DNA from: Segatella paludivivens DSM 17968 = JCM 13650
GTDB lineage: Bacteria > Bacteroidota > Bacteroidia > Bacteroidales > Bacteroidaceae
Reading direction: 5' to 3'
NCBI RefSeq assembly: GCF_000373185.1
Contig: NZ_KB890630.1
Coordinates: 45,857-109,856, forward strand
DNA length: 64,000 nt
The stretch's first letter is position 1, and the number at the start of each line of letters is the position of its first letter. A model generated the notes under the pieces. That model ran no database searches. It saw only the letters and a list, made by a program, of their open reading frames with translations, and had not been told where the DNA came from. This document shows positions 9,540-18,597 of the stretch, piece after piece. Both the position numbers and the translations under genes were made by a program.

Positions 9540-10028
9540 CTAATATTTTTTTACAGCATCATGCGCCCGTCTCATCACACTTTTCCTGACTTTACTTCTA
9601 CTCTTTTCGAATATACTCAACAAATCTATTCCTGATGGTCCCTTTGGAGAAGTCATCGGGTCATTAAACAAATTTGACACAATTTTACTTGTACTGAAAC
9701 CTATCCTTGGAGCCTTAGCCGTTATGACGACTGTATTTATTGTTATTGCTTTAGGGATAAGGAAAGTTGAATCTTTCATGTTCTTAAGTTCCATATTTCT
9801 TCTAACATAACTATTATGAGTAAGAGTAAGGCTAGTAGCATTCGGATCAGAAATAAAGAAGTGTCCGTTTTTATCAGAAAAGAATTTTTTATTGGTATTT
9901 GTATAGATAGCAACTCCGTCAATCGGTTGTCTCGTCTCCACGTCAATAAGTACGCCCCTTATTTGGGCATCAGTATTATTAACCAAAGCACTCAGGAAAA
10001 ACAATATGAGAGACATCTTTATTTTCAT
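9540..10028 (-). CDS. exported protein with carboxypeptidase-like regulatory domain
   Basis: A 162-residue protein from the ATG at 10028, chosen because it opens directly into a signal peptide (MKIKMSLILFFLSALVNNTDA) ending in AQ; frames further upstream have no signal. Residues about 22-100 form a CarboxypepD_reg-like beta-sandwich (RGVLIDVETRQPIDGVAIY, then SDKNGHFFISDP), the same domain that precedes many SusC proteins. The remaining 60 residues are basic and of unknown role, with no beta-barrel, so it is not a TonB-dependent receptor. It is divergent from the hybrid regulator gene. It could be a free-standing small envelope protein or an eroded receptor; I favour the former because the frame is intact. 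Confidence 0.7.
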   Translation of the reverse strand: MKIKMSLILFFLSALVNNTDAQIRGVLIDVETRQPIDGVAIYTNTNKKFFSDKNGHFFISDPNATSLTLTHNSYVRRNMELKNMKDSTFLIPKAITINTVVITAKAPRIGFSTSKIVSNLFNDPMTSPKGPSGIDLLSIFEKSRSKVRKSVMRRAHDAVKKY

Positions 10029-10194
10029 AATCAAAGTAGTAATCTTGCACAAAGTTAAGTTAAAAAAAACAATCACTGACAATACGGTAGTTACTTTATA
10101 TTTTCTTAAATCTTGTTGGGTTAAATATATCAAATTAATTACCATAAGGCGATATAGAAACACTTGATTCCTACAAAAATAATATATTTTTAGG

Positions 10195-10221
10195 ATTAAT
10201 CAGATTAATTTACTATTTTTG
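10195..10221 (+). promoter_or_regulatory. promoter of the hybrid two-component regulator with overlapping palindrome
   Basis: TATTTTTG at 10214-10221 fits the TAnnTTTG -7 box about 60 bases before the start codon. Directly upstream, between the -33 and -7 positions, is a perfect odd palindrome at 10195-10209 (ATTAATC, A, GATTAAT) that could be an operator. A 13-codon open frame starting at 10252 overlaps the regulator start. Confidence 0.45.
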
Positions 10222-10280
10222 CAATTGCAATTGATTTTATATTAATCTATTATGAAAGTTTGTACAGTAATTTTTTACAG

Positions 10281-13200
10281 ATGGAAAAACTAAGAACTTT
10301 ATGCCTTATAATCGCAGTTAGCATTGTGCATATATTGCAGGCAAATGTGTCGCCACAATATGGTCGCGACATGTTTATTTTCGATCACCTTGGCATGAGT
10401 AGCGGACTTTCAAGTCAACGAATATACTCTATTATAGAAGATCCTTCTGGAGGAATGTGGTTCAGTTCAAAAAACGGAATAGACCGATACAACGGTGTTC
10501 TGATAAAGAACTACAATTTGAAAACGACCAGAATGTATAGTGATGCCAGCGGACGCAATGTAAGAGTCTTTATTGCTAATGCTAGAATATATGCTTTTGA
10601 TAACAAGGGAAATTTATTTAAATATAATAAAAGACTTGATAAATTTGAAAATGAACTATCTCTTGATAGCATCATTCATGGGGAGATTATACTAAACGAT
10701 GTTTATGTTGACAAGAACAACAACAAATGGTTTGCTATGAGCACCGGACTTTATACTCTTACACCCAACAAAAGACTGATAAGAATAATAAAAAACAGAT
10801 ATATAAACAAATTGAACCATGCAAGCAACTCACTTATAGCATGTGCCAATGACGGAATTATACTTATCAACATCAACAGGTACAAGACCGCTAATATTGT
10901 AAACGGAATAAATGCACAAGTTGCTTATTATGACAAGCTCACCACATACCTTTGGATAGGTACATTCCAGCAAGGCACAAAGATATATGATATGCGGCAT
11001 CATAAAATTTTAAAATTGGATGCTTTTATCAATTTTCCAAAGACTCCTGTAAGAAGCATTATTCCGATGGATAATAACATGATTCTACTTGGTGTTGACG
11101 GAGGTGGTGTATATGCGGCAAAAAATGATGGCAAATCTGTTAGTCTGTTATTTAATGCAGATGATAATACGGGGAATGTGCTTCATGGAAATGGAATATA
11201 TGACATATGCAGAGATCACTATGGCAATATATGGATTGGATCATATTCGGGAGGTGTTGATGTGGCTTATCCGACAGACAATGTCATGAAACTTTTTCAG
11301 CATGAGTATCTAAACAATCAGTCACTAATAAATAATAATGTTAACGATGTTCTTGAAACTCCAGATGGTAATATCTGGTTTGCCACAGATAGAGGGGTAA
11401 GCATATATAACAAGAAAATGGGTATGTGGCATCATGCAATGACCGACAAAGTGGTGCTTACATTATGCCGTAATGCTAGTGGTGTCCTTGCTGGAACTTA
11501 TGGCAACGGAGTATATTCAATAAACAGTGAAGGAAAAGCATCCAGTATATATAGTGTCAGTAAAGGTACTTTGAAAACAGATTATGTGTATTCCTTGTGG
11601 AAAGACAATGACAACACACTATGGATAGGTTGCCTAAACGGAGACCTTGTACAAATTGACGGAAACAAGAAAAAGTATTATCCCATTCAGTTAGTACAGT
11701 GTATCACCGACATGCCAGATGGACGAACAGCTGTTGGTACGGCAAACGGTTTTTTTGCGGTAAACAAGAAAAGCGGTAGTATTAAACAGTATTTTCTAGC
11801 TTCGGAGTTTCCGGGTAAAGATATTAACTCTTATGTACAGTCTATCTTGTTTGTCAACCATACTACGGCATGGGTAGCCACAGACGGCGGAGGAATCTAT
11901 ATCTATGACATGAAGAGACATGTGATAAAGCAAACAATAACAAAAGCCAACGGACTACCGTCTAATACGGTTTACACATTAGAAAAAGACAACCAAAATC
12001 GCATATTCGCAAGTACTGACATGGGACTATCCCTCATTCTTCCAGAAAAAGGAAATGACGTTATTGATATAAATTTCGTAAGGGGTCTTGACAGGGAATA
12101 CAAACGAATGTCGGTATGCAGGCTTTCCGACGGAAAAATGGTATTCGGTAGCAGCAGCGGTGCTGTGGTGATAAATCCAGACAGAATATCACACCTTACT
12201 TATAATGCAAGACTTATATTGACAAAAATATCGCTTCTTGGAAGCGACAACACCACGGATAAAGACTCGTATCTTAGCGGTAGACTTTATGATATGCTTG
12301 CCTCTGGAGACATAACGCTAGATTACGACAAGAATACATTTGAGATAGATTTTGAAAGCATAAACTACAAATACCAACATGATATAGTCTATCAGTATAT
12401 GCTTGATGGCTTTGACCGACAATGGAGTGTACCATCCGAAGCACAAAATGTGAAATACACAAATCTTCCTTCTGGTAATTATAAATTGTTGATACGAAGT
12501 GTTAGTCGCAATGACGGTAGAGTTCTTGACACAAAGTCGTTGGACATAACCGTAAAACAACCTTGGTGGAATACATTGTTCGCATGGTTTATATATATAT
12601 GTATAATGTGCGGTTTAGCTTATGCTGCTTGGAGATTTTATTTGGAACGTTTGGAACGTAAGTATTTTAACGAAAAAATAAACTTCTTCGTTAATACAGC
12701 CCATGATATACGTACACCTCTTAGCCTCATTTTGGCACCGCTCAACGATATAGCTGCCGATAATTCGCTCAGCGATACAACTAGAAAGTATCTGAATGTA
12801 GCAAGGCAAAATGGTGGAAAGTTGTTGAAAATGGTTACAAAACTGCTTGATTTCCAGAAAGCCGACAACGATGAAGTAAACATGTGCGTAAGTCCATTAA
12901 ATCTTAAACATTTATTACAAACACAAATAGAAAAATTTGTTCCACGAACATCTCAAAAAAATATAATAATCACATTAGAATCATGTCCACAAGAAGAAAA
13001 TGTGTGGATGGATACAAATATGGCAGACAGTATATTTGAAAACTTGATTTCAAATGCTGTCAAATATACTCCAGAAGGTGGAAATATAACCGTAAACGCT
13101 TGGATTAACGAAACCGATATATGTATAGATATAACTGATAACGGAATAGGTATTCCGCAAACGGCACAAAAACACATATTCCAAAATTTCTACCGAGCAG

Positions 13201-14225
13201 ACAATGCCATAAACTCCAATGAAACAGGAAGTGGACTTGGACTAATGCTCACTCATAAACTTATTACACTCCATAAAGGAAGCCTAACTTTTAATAGTTT
13301 AGAGAATAATGGAACCGTATTCCATATTAAACTTAAAAGAGGCTTTGAACATCTTATTGATTATATTGTTAAAAAGGAATCTGAGAACAATGAGACTAAA
13401 GACATATTGCCGATAGCATCAGTAGATAATAAAAGTGAGCCTGTTGCTGAAAACACAGCAAAAGATATAATGCTTTTTGTTGATGATAATGCCGAGCTGC
13501 GTAATTATATAAGTCTTACATTCCGTAATAATTATAATGTTGTTACAGCTGATAGTGCTGAAGAAGCACTAAGATATCTTGATAATAAAGTATGTGACAT
13601 TATTGTATCAGATGTGATGATGCCTGGAATGGATGGAGACGAATTCTGCAATATCATAAAACAAAATCCTAATACATCTTTTTTACCCGTTATTCTTTTA
13701 ACAGCTAAGTCTGGAAGAGACTTTGTTATCGGTGGACTGAATGTAGGTGCAGACGACTACATCACCAAACCTTTTGATGTAGCAATTTTAAAGAGCAAGA
13801 TAGATAGCATGTTAAGGAACAGACGTATACTTAGCAAATATTATATGGGACGCTCTGTTGATATTGCAAGGAATATCGAGTCTGACGATAACACGACAAA
13901 ACACATGAATCATGAGGATTGTAAGTTTATCGAAAAGGCAACGAAGATCGTGATGGGAAAAATGTCTGATACAGATTTTAAAATAGACGATCTTTGCATT
14001 GAAATGGCTATGAGTCGTACACTTTTCTATGGCAAACTAAAAGCACTCACATCTCAAACTCCACAGGATTTTATTAGAATAATACGTCTTGAACGTGCCG
14101 CTGCTTTAATTAAAGAAGGTAACTCTGTATTAGATGTCTCTGTTATGACTGGCTTTGCCAACGTAAAACATTTCAGCACCACGTTTAAGAAGTATTTTGG
14201 CATTTCACCAAGTAAGTACTTGTAA
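10281..14225 (+). CDS. hybrid two-component system sensor/regulator (HTCS) of the glucan locus
   Basis: A 1314-residue one-protein signalling system. After a signal peptide come repeated two-bladed-propeller units (Reg_prop, e.g. GMWFSSKNGIDRYNG, GNIWFATDRGVSIY, TLWIGCLNGDLVQI) and a Y_Y_Y domain, forming the periplasmic ligand sensor up to about residue 760. A membrane helix near 765-790 follows, then HisKA with the phospho-acceptor in FVNTAHDIRTPLSLI (about residue 806), a HATPase domain (NAVKYTPEGG, DNGIGIP, GSGLGLML), a receiver (VDDNAELR, acceptor Asp in SDVMMPGMDG near 1109, LLTAKS) and a C-terminal AraC-type DNA-binding domain. I chose the ATG at 10281 rather than the TTG at 10260 because it begins the signal peptide. 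It is expected to sense a beta-glucan oligosaccharide and activate the next five genes. Confidence 0.96.
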   Translation: MEKLRTLCLIIAVSIVHILQANVSPQYGRDMFIFDHLGMSSGLSSQRIYSIIEDPSGGMWFSSKNGIDRYNGVLIKNYNLKTTRMYSDASGRNVRVFIANARIYAFDNKGNLFKYNKRLDKFENELSLDSIIHGEIILNDVYVDKNNNKWFAMSTGLYTLTPNKRLIRIIKNRYINKLNHASNSLIACANDGIILININRYKTANIVNGINAQVAYYDKLTTYLWIGTFQQGTKIYDMRHHKILKLDAFINFPKTPVRSIIPMDNNMILLGVDGGGVYAAKNDGKSVSLLFNADDNTGNVLHGNGIYDICRDHYGNIWIGSYSGGVDVAYPTDNVMKLFQHEYLNNQSLINNNVNDVLETPDGNIWFATDRGVSIYNKKMGMWHHAMTDKVVLTLCRNASGVLAGTYGNGVYSINSEGKASSIYSVSKGTLKTDYVYSLWKDNDNTLWIGCLNGDLVQIDGNKKKYYPIQLVQCITDMPDGRTAVGTANGFFAVNKKSGSIKQYFLASEFPGKDINSYVQSILFVNHTTAWVATDGGGIYIYDMKRHVIKQTITKANGLPSNTVYTLEKDNQNRIFASTDMGLSLILPEKGNDVIDINFVRGLDREYKRMSVCRLSDGKMVFGSSSGAVVINPDRISHLTYNARLILTKISLLGSDNTTDKDSYLSGRLYDMLASGDITLDYDKNTFEIDFESINYKYQHDIVYQYMLDGFDRQWSVPSEAQNVKYTNLPSGNYKLLIRSVSRNDGRVLDTKSLDITVKQPWWNTLFAWFIYICIMCGLAYAAWRFYLERLERKYFNEKINFFVNTAHDIRTPLSLILAPLNDIAADNSLSDTTRKYLNVARQNGGKLLKMVTKLLDFQKADNDEVNMCVSPLNLKHLLQTQIEKFVPRTSQKNIIITLESCPQEENVWMDTNMADSIFENLISNAVKYTPEGGNITVNAWINETDICIDITDNGIGIPQTAQKHIFQNFYRADNAINSNETGSGLGLMLTHKLITLHKGSLTFNSLENNGTVFHIKLKRGFEHLIDYIVKKESENNETKDILPIASVDNKSEPVAENTAKDIMLFVDDNAELRNYISLTFRNNYNVVTADSAEEALRYLDNKVCDIIVSDVMMPGMDGDEFCNIIKQNPNTSFLPVILLTAKSGRDFVIGGLNVGADDYITKPFDVAILKSKIDSMLRNRRILSKYYMGRSVDIARNIESDDNTTKHMNHEDCKFIEKATKIVMGKMSDTDFKIDDLCIEMAMSRTLFYGKLKALTSQTPQDFIRIIRLERAAALIKEGNSVLDVSVMTGFANVKHFSTTFKKYFGISPSKYL

Positions 14226-14250
14226 ATAAGCACTTTCCAAAACAACAACA

Positions 14251-14290
14251 AAGTTTCAATACTGATTTTATGTCAGTATTGAAACTTTTT
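14251..14290 (+). terminator. terminator after the HTCS gene
   Basis: A perfect 15-bp stem (AAGTTTCAATACTGA at 14251-14265 with its complement at 14273-14287), a 7-base loop and a T run. Its right arm doubles as the first copy of the candidate operator repeat described next. Confidence 0.85.
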
Positions 14291-14335
14291 CTGTCTGTTT
14301 TGAAACCTAAGTTTTAACGTATTCAAGTAATTTTG
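14273..14335 (+). promoter_or_regulatory. candidate HTCS operator and promoter of the glucan utilization operon
   Basis: Two direct copies of a 14-base element, TCAGTATTGAAACT at 14273 and TCTGTTTTGAAACC at 14294, are offset by exactly 21 bases (two helical turns) and agree at 11 of 14 positions. AraC-family DNA-binding domains typically bind such same-face direct repeats. A TAATTTTG -7 box follows at 14328-14335, 28 bases before the GH16 start, and the second repeat ends close to the -33 position, as expected for an activator site. The -33 hexamer itself is poor, also typical of activated promoters. Confidence 0.55.
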
Positions 14336-14362
14336 CCACGAATTTGGTAACAAAAATCAATC

Positions 14363-15346
14363 ATGAAAATAAAGTCTATAATCTATTTACTGTTTTTCAC
14401 TATTCCGTTATCCATTAATGCACAAAACTACAAACTTGTTTGGAGTGATGAATTTAATGAGAACTCTCTTAATAAGAACTGGAATGTTGAAGTATTGGAC
14501 AAGCCATATAACAACGAACTTCAGTGCTATACAAATCGTAGTTCTAATGTGAATGTTGAAAATGGAAATCTTGTTATTACCGCACGACGGGAATCACTCA
14601 ACGGGAAGTCATTTACTTCCGGACGAATAAATTCTAGTACAAAGGTAAATTTTAAACATGGAAAGCTTGAAGCCAGAATAAAGATTTCAAAGTTGGCTAA
14701 TGGATTGTGGCCAGCATTTTGGATGATGGGTGAAGATCCACAGAATATTGGTTGGCCTATTTGTGGCGAAATTGATATCATGGAAGCTGGGAATTCAGAA
14801 GGTATTAAAAATAATACTCAGGAACGATTATTCTCTGGTTGCATTCATTGGGGAAGCAGTTTGTCTGATCATCGTATGTGGACGACAGGTGCAGTTACAA
14901 GTGAATATGACATAACTGGTGACTATCATATATTTACAGCAGTATGGGATGAAAGTTATCTGCGTTTCTATCTTGATAATTCAACACAACCATATTATGA
15001 GGCGACAATAACTAAAGACTATGACTCATATAATTACTTTCATAAACCATTTTATATATTATTTAATCTGGCTGTAGGAGGGGATTATACAAATATTCTT
15101 AATCCAGCAGACATAACTGCATTACCATCAGAAGGGTCTGAGGCTAAGATGTATATTGACTATGTTAGGTTATACCAAGAAGAAGGACAAATCAATGTAT
15201 ATTCGCAGGAAACAACTGGATTAGGCAAAGTATCTACCATCAAAAACAAAGACACAGCATATTATTCAATAAATGGAATGAAATTGAATGGCAAACCGTC
15301 TTGGAACGGAATATACATCCACGGCGGTAAGAAAATAATAGAATAA
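14363..15346 (+). CDS. secreted GH16 endo-beta-glucanase (laminarinase-like)
   Basis: A 327-residue enzyme with a signal peptide ending NAQ at about residue 21 and a single GH16 jelly-roll domain. The catalytic motif GEIDIMEAG places the nucleophile at Glu136 and the acid/base at Glu141; WPAFWMMGED and the final MYIDYVRLYQEE strand are also family hallmarks. The EIDIME spacing without the extra residue is that of the laminarinase/lichenase group, which cuts beta-1,3 or mixed beta-1,3/1,4-glucan. The last 27 residues (YYSINGMKLNG, then GIYIHGGKKIIE) resemble the short C-terminal tails of Prevotella secreted proteins that derive from type IX secretion signals. First gene of the locus operon, directly after the candidate operator. 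Confidence 0.94.
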   Translation: MKIKSIIYLLFFTIPLSINAQNYKLVWSDEFNENSLNKNWNVEVLDKPYNNELQCYTNRSSNVNVENGNLVITARRESLNGKSFTSGRINSSTKVNFKHGKLEARIKISKLANGLWPAFWMMGEDPQNIGWPICGEIDIMEAGNSEGIKNNTQERLFSGCIHWGSSLSDHRMWTTGAVTSEYDITGDYHIFTAVWDESYLRFYLDNSTQPYYEATITKDYDSYNYFHKPFYILFNLAVGGDYTNILNPADITALPSEGSEAKMYIDYVRLYQEEGQINVYSQETTGLGKVSTIKNKDTAYYSINGMKLNGKPSWNGIYIHGGKKIIE

Positions 15347-15383
15347 TGATAACTAATAAATTATAAAACCTAAATTTAAGAAG

Positions 15384-18300
15384 ATGAAGAAAAGTAATCG
15401 GAAATTAGTTCACATGCTTGCTATAGGTCTGACTTTGCCTCTAGCGGGAACTATCCAAATGCATGCTGAACCTAGTATAACTATCGTACAGCAGAATCAG
15501 AATATTTCTGGGTCTGTTACCGACGGTAGCGAACCTATTATCGGAGCCAGTATTGTTGTAAAAGGTCGAGGCATGGGAACTGTCACTGATGCCGAGGGCC
15601 ATTTCAGCCTTGATGTTAAACCTGGCACGTTATTGGAAATCAGCTATGTCGGATACAAGACTATTACTGTTAAGGCAGGTGGCAACATGAAAGTTGTACT
15701 TGCTGAAGACAAAAAAATGATTGACGAGGTTGTTGTTACAGCTTTAGGAATAAAACGTGACAGGAAGGCTCTTGGTTATGGAATCGGAGAAGTCAAAGGA
15801 GAAGAACTTACTAAGGCTAAAGAGACAAACGTTATCAACTCACTAGCTGGTAAAATTCCAGGACTTATTGTCAGTCAGACAGCAGGTGGCGCATCTGGTT
15901 CCACAAGAGTAATTCTTCGTGGTAGCACAGAGATGACAGGTAACAACCAACCTTTATATGTAGTAGATGGTGTTCCTTTGGACAATACCAATTATGGTAG
16001 TGCCGGTACTGCAGGAGGATTTGACCTTGGCGACGGAATATCAAGCATCAACCCTGACGATATCGAGACTATGTCTGTATTGAAAGGTCCAGCCGCTTCT
16101 GCTCTTTATGGTAGCCGTGCCTCTCACGGTGTGATTCTCATCACAACTAAAAAAGCAGGAAAAGATAAATTCAGTGTTGAATACAACGGTTCTGTTACAA
16201 TGGACACACAGTTGGCAAAATGGAATGATATCCAGCAGACTTATGGTATGGGCAGCAACGGTACATATAGTATTGATGCCGTTTCAAATACCAACAAGAG
16301 TTGGGGACCTAAAGCTGACGCTCTTAACAGTCTGAAATATTTTGATGGTGTACAGCGTCCATATATGATTATACCTAACAATACATCAGATTTCTTCCGT
16401 CCAGGTTTTACGGCTACCAACACAGCTATTGTTGGAGTTAACAACGGAAAGACTGGTATGCGTTTCACATATACCGACATGCGCAACAAGGATATTGTGC
16501 CAAAGACTCACATGAGCCGTGACATTTTCAACTTGCGCGCCAATACATCTGTAGGTAATGTTGACTTTGATTTCAGTGCTAACTACACACGTGAGGATGT
16601 TACAAACCGTCCGGCTCTAGGTGATAGCAAATCAAATATCGGCAAGAACCTTATGACTTTGGCTACGACATACAATCAGTCTTGGCTGAAAACTTATCAG
16701 GATGCCAACGGAGATTATGCTAACTGGAACGGTATGGACCCATATAATGTGAATCCATATTGGGATGTGTATAAAAACTCTAACGACTCTAAAAAAGACC
16801 AATTCCGTCTTACAGGTAAGTTGGTTTGGAACATCGACAAGCACTTGAAATTACAGACAACAATGGGTGCCGATCTCAACTGGTTTACATTCGAGGATTT
16901 CAAGGCTCCTACAACACCAGGATTTGAAGCTGGTCGTATGCAAGACAGCAACTTCCGCAACCGCATGTATAACTTCGAGGCTCTTGCCCTTTACAACAAC
17001 AGCTGGGGCGACTTTGACCTAAACGCCACCCTTGGTGGAAGTATATACAAGGTGAACAATCTCACTACTATCACCACAGCGCAAGATATGCAGATACGTG
17101 ATGTCAAGGCTTTGATGAGTTTCAACGAAATTAGTTTAGAGCAGAACACATATCGCAAACAGATTAATTCTCTTTATGGTTCTTTAAACCTTGGTTGGAA
17201 ACACCTTCTATATATGGACGCTACATTACGTGGTGATCAGAGTTCTACCCTACCAACAAACAATAACGTATATGTCTACCCTTCATTCTCAGGAAGTTTC
17301 GTCTTCTCGGAATTAACCAAACTGGGCAATCTACTTCCTTACGGTAAATTGCGTATGTCTTGGGCACAGGTAGGTAGTGATACTGATCCATATCAGCTTG
17401 GATTAGTATACACAAAGTCTAAGTTTACATATCCGGGATACACTATAGGATACATCAACAATAATACAATTCCAAACAAAGATTTGAAGCCAACAAGAAC
17501 AAACTCTTTTGAAATTGGTATTGAAACTAAGTTCCTTAACAACAGAATGGGACTTGACATCACTTACTATTCACAGAAGAGTAAGAACCAGATTATGGGT
17601 ATGGCTTCATCATGGACATCTGGATATACATATAGATTGATTAACGCAGGTGAAATAGACAACAAAGGTCTTGAAATAGCATTAAACACACGCCCCATAC
17701 AAACAAAAGACTTCTCTTGGGATTTAAATCTCAACTTTTCAAAGAATAGCAATAAGGTAAAAAGATTGGTTGATGATATGGATATGTTTGAACTTGAAAA
17801 AGCCTCTTGGCTTGATGTTCAAGTTGCCGCTAAAGTTGGCGAAAACTTTGGTTCTATTGTTGGTCCAGACTTCAAGAGAAACGATGCTGGGCAGATTCTT
17901 ATTAATCCATCTACAGGTCTACCTGAATACGACAAGAGCAATCACGTATTGGGAAATGCCTCTTGGAAATGGACTGGAGGTATCACGACAACTCTTACAT
18001 ACAAAAACTTATCACTAAATGCTATATTTGATGTAAAGGTTGGTGCTGACTTGTATTCTATGTCAGCACGTGCATCTTACGAATCTGGAAAGGCAAAACA
18101 AACTTTAGTCGGTCGTGAAGATTGGTATAAATCTGAAGAACAGCGTCAGGAAGCCGGCATCGCTAAAGGCTCTGAAAGTTGGAAACCGACAGGTGGTTAT
18201 ATAGCTCCTGGTGTTATAGACAATGGTGACGGAACTTATCGCAAGAACGATATCTACGTAAATCCAGAAGATTATTGGATGAACGTATGCCGCAATGCTC

Positions 18301-18560
18301 CGGCAATGTTCATTTATGACAACTCTTATATAAAGTGCCGTGAGCTCACACTTAGTTACAATGTGCCTCAACAATGGTTGAAGAAAGCTATCAACGGTTT
18401 GACGATATCTCTTGTGGCACGTAATCCGTTTATTGTATGGAAGAACATTCCAAATATTGACCCTGATTCAAACTATAACAACACCACTGGTATGGGACTT
18501 GAATATGGTTCTATGCCATCACGCAAGAGTTATGGTATCAGCGTTAACGTGAAATTCTAA
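15384..18560 (+). CDS. susC: SusC-family TonB-dependent glycan importer
   Basis: A 1058-residue outer-membrane transporter. A signal peptide is followed by a CarboxypepD_reg domain (ISGSVTDGSEPIIGASIVVK), the TonB-contact segment IDEVVVTALGIKRDRKALGY, a plug domain (VINSLAGKIPGLIVSQTAGG, QPLYVVDGVPLDN, SVLKGPAASALYGSRASHG), and a 22-strand barrel ending in a C-terminal aromatic (KSYGISVNVKF). Together with the SusD partner that follows it forms a lid-and-barrel complex importing oligosaccharides, here presumably beta-glucan fragments released by GH16. Spacing to the GH16 gene is 37 bases and to SusD 37 bases, so all are in one operon. The susC symbol denotes family rather than starch specificity. 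Confidence 0.96.
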   Translation: MKKSNRKLVHMLAIGLTLPLAGTIQMHAEPSITIVQQNQNISGSVTDGSEPIIGASIVVKGRGMGTVTDAEGHFSLDVKPGTLLEISYVGYKTITVKAGGNMKVVLAEDKKMIDEVVVTALGIKRDRKALGYGIGEVKGEELTKAKETNVINSLAGKIPGLIVSQTAGGASGSTRVILRGSTEMTGNNQPLYVVDGVPLDNTNYGSAGTAGGFDLGDGISSINPDDIETMSVLKGPAASALYGSRASHGVILITTKKAGKDKFSVEYNGSVTMDTQLAKWNDIQQTYGMGSNGTYSIDAVSNTNKSWGPKADALNSLKYFDGVQRPYMIIPNNTSDFFRPGFTATNTAIVGVNNGKTGMRFTYTDMRNKDIVPKTHMSRDIFNLRANTSVGNVDFDFSANYTREDVTNRPALGDSKSNIGKNLMTLATTYNQSWLKTYQDANGDYANWNGMDPYNVNPYWDVYKNSNDSKKDQFRLTGKLVWNIDKHLKLQTTMGADLNWFTFEDFKAPTTPGFEAGRMQDSNFRNRMYNFEALALYNNSWGDFDLNATLGGSIYKVNNLTTITTAQDMQIRDVKALMSFNEISLEQNTYRKQINSLYGSLNLGWKHLLYMDATLRGDQSSTLPTNNNVYVYPSFSGSFVFSELTKLGNLLPYGKLRMSWAQVGSDTDPYQLGLVYTKSKFTYPGYTIGYINNNTIPNKDLKPTRTNSFEIGIETKFLNNRMGLDITYYSQKSKNQIMGMASSWTSGYTYRLINAGEIDNKGLEIALNTRPIQTKDFSWDLNLNFSKNSNKVKRLVDDMDMFELEKASWLDVQVAAKVGENFGSIVGPDFKRNDAGQILINPSTGLPEYDKSNHVLGNASWKWTGGITTTLTYKNLSLNAIFDVKVGADLYSMSARASYESGKAKQTLVGREDWYKSEEQRQEAGIAKGSESWKPTGGYIAPGVIDNGDGTYRKNDIYVNPEDYWMNVCRNAPAMFIYDNSYIKCRELTLSYNVPQQWLKKAINGLTISLVARNPFIVWKNIPNIDPDSNYNNTTGMGLEYGSMPSRKSYGISVNVKF

Positions 18561-18597
18561 TACAATAGGTCTTTTATAAAATAAAGGAGATAAAGAA

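Noticed and set aside
10252..10293. 13-codon frame overlapping the HTCS start as a regulatory leader peptide
   Set aside because: Too short to support, no repeated regulatory codons and no paired hairpins for attenuation.
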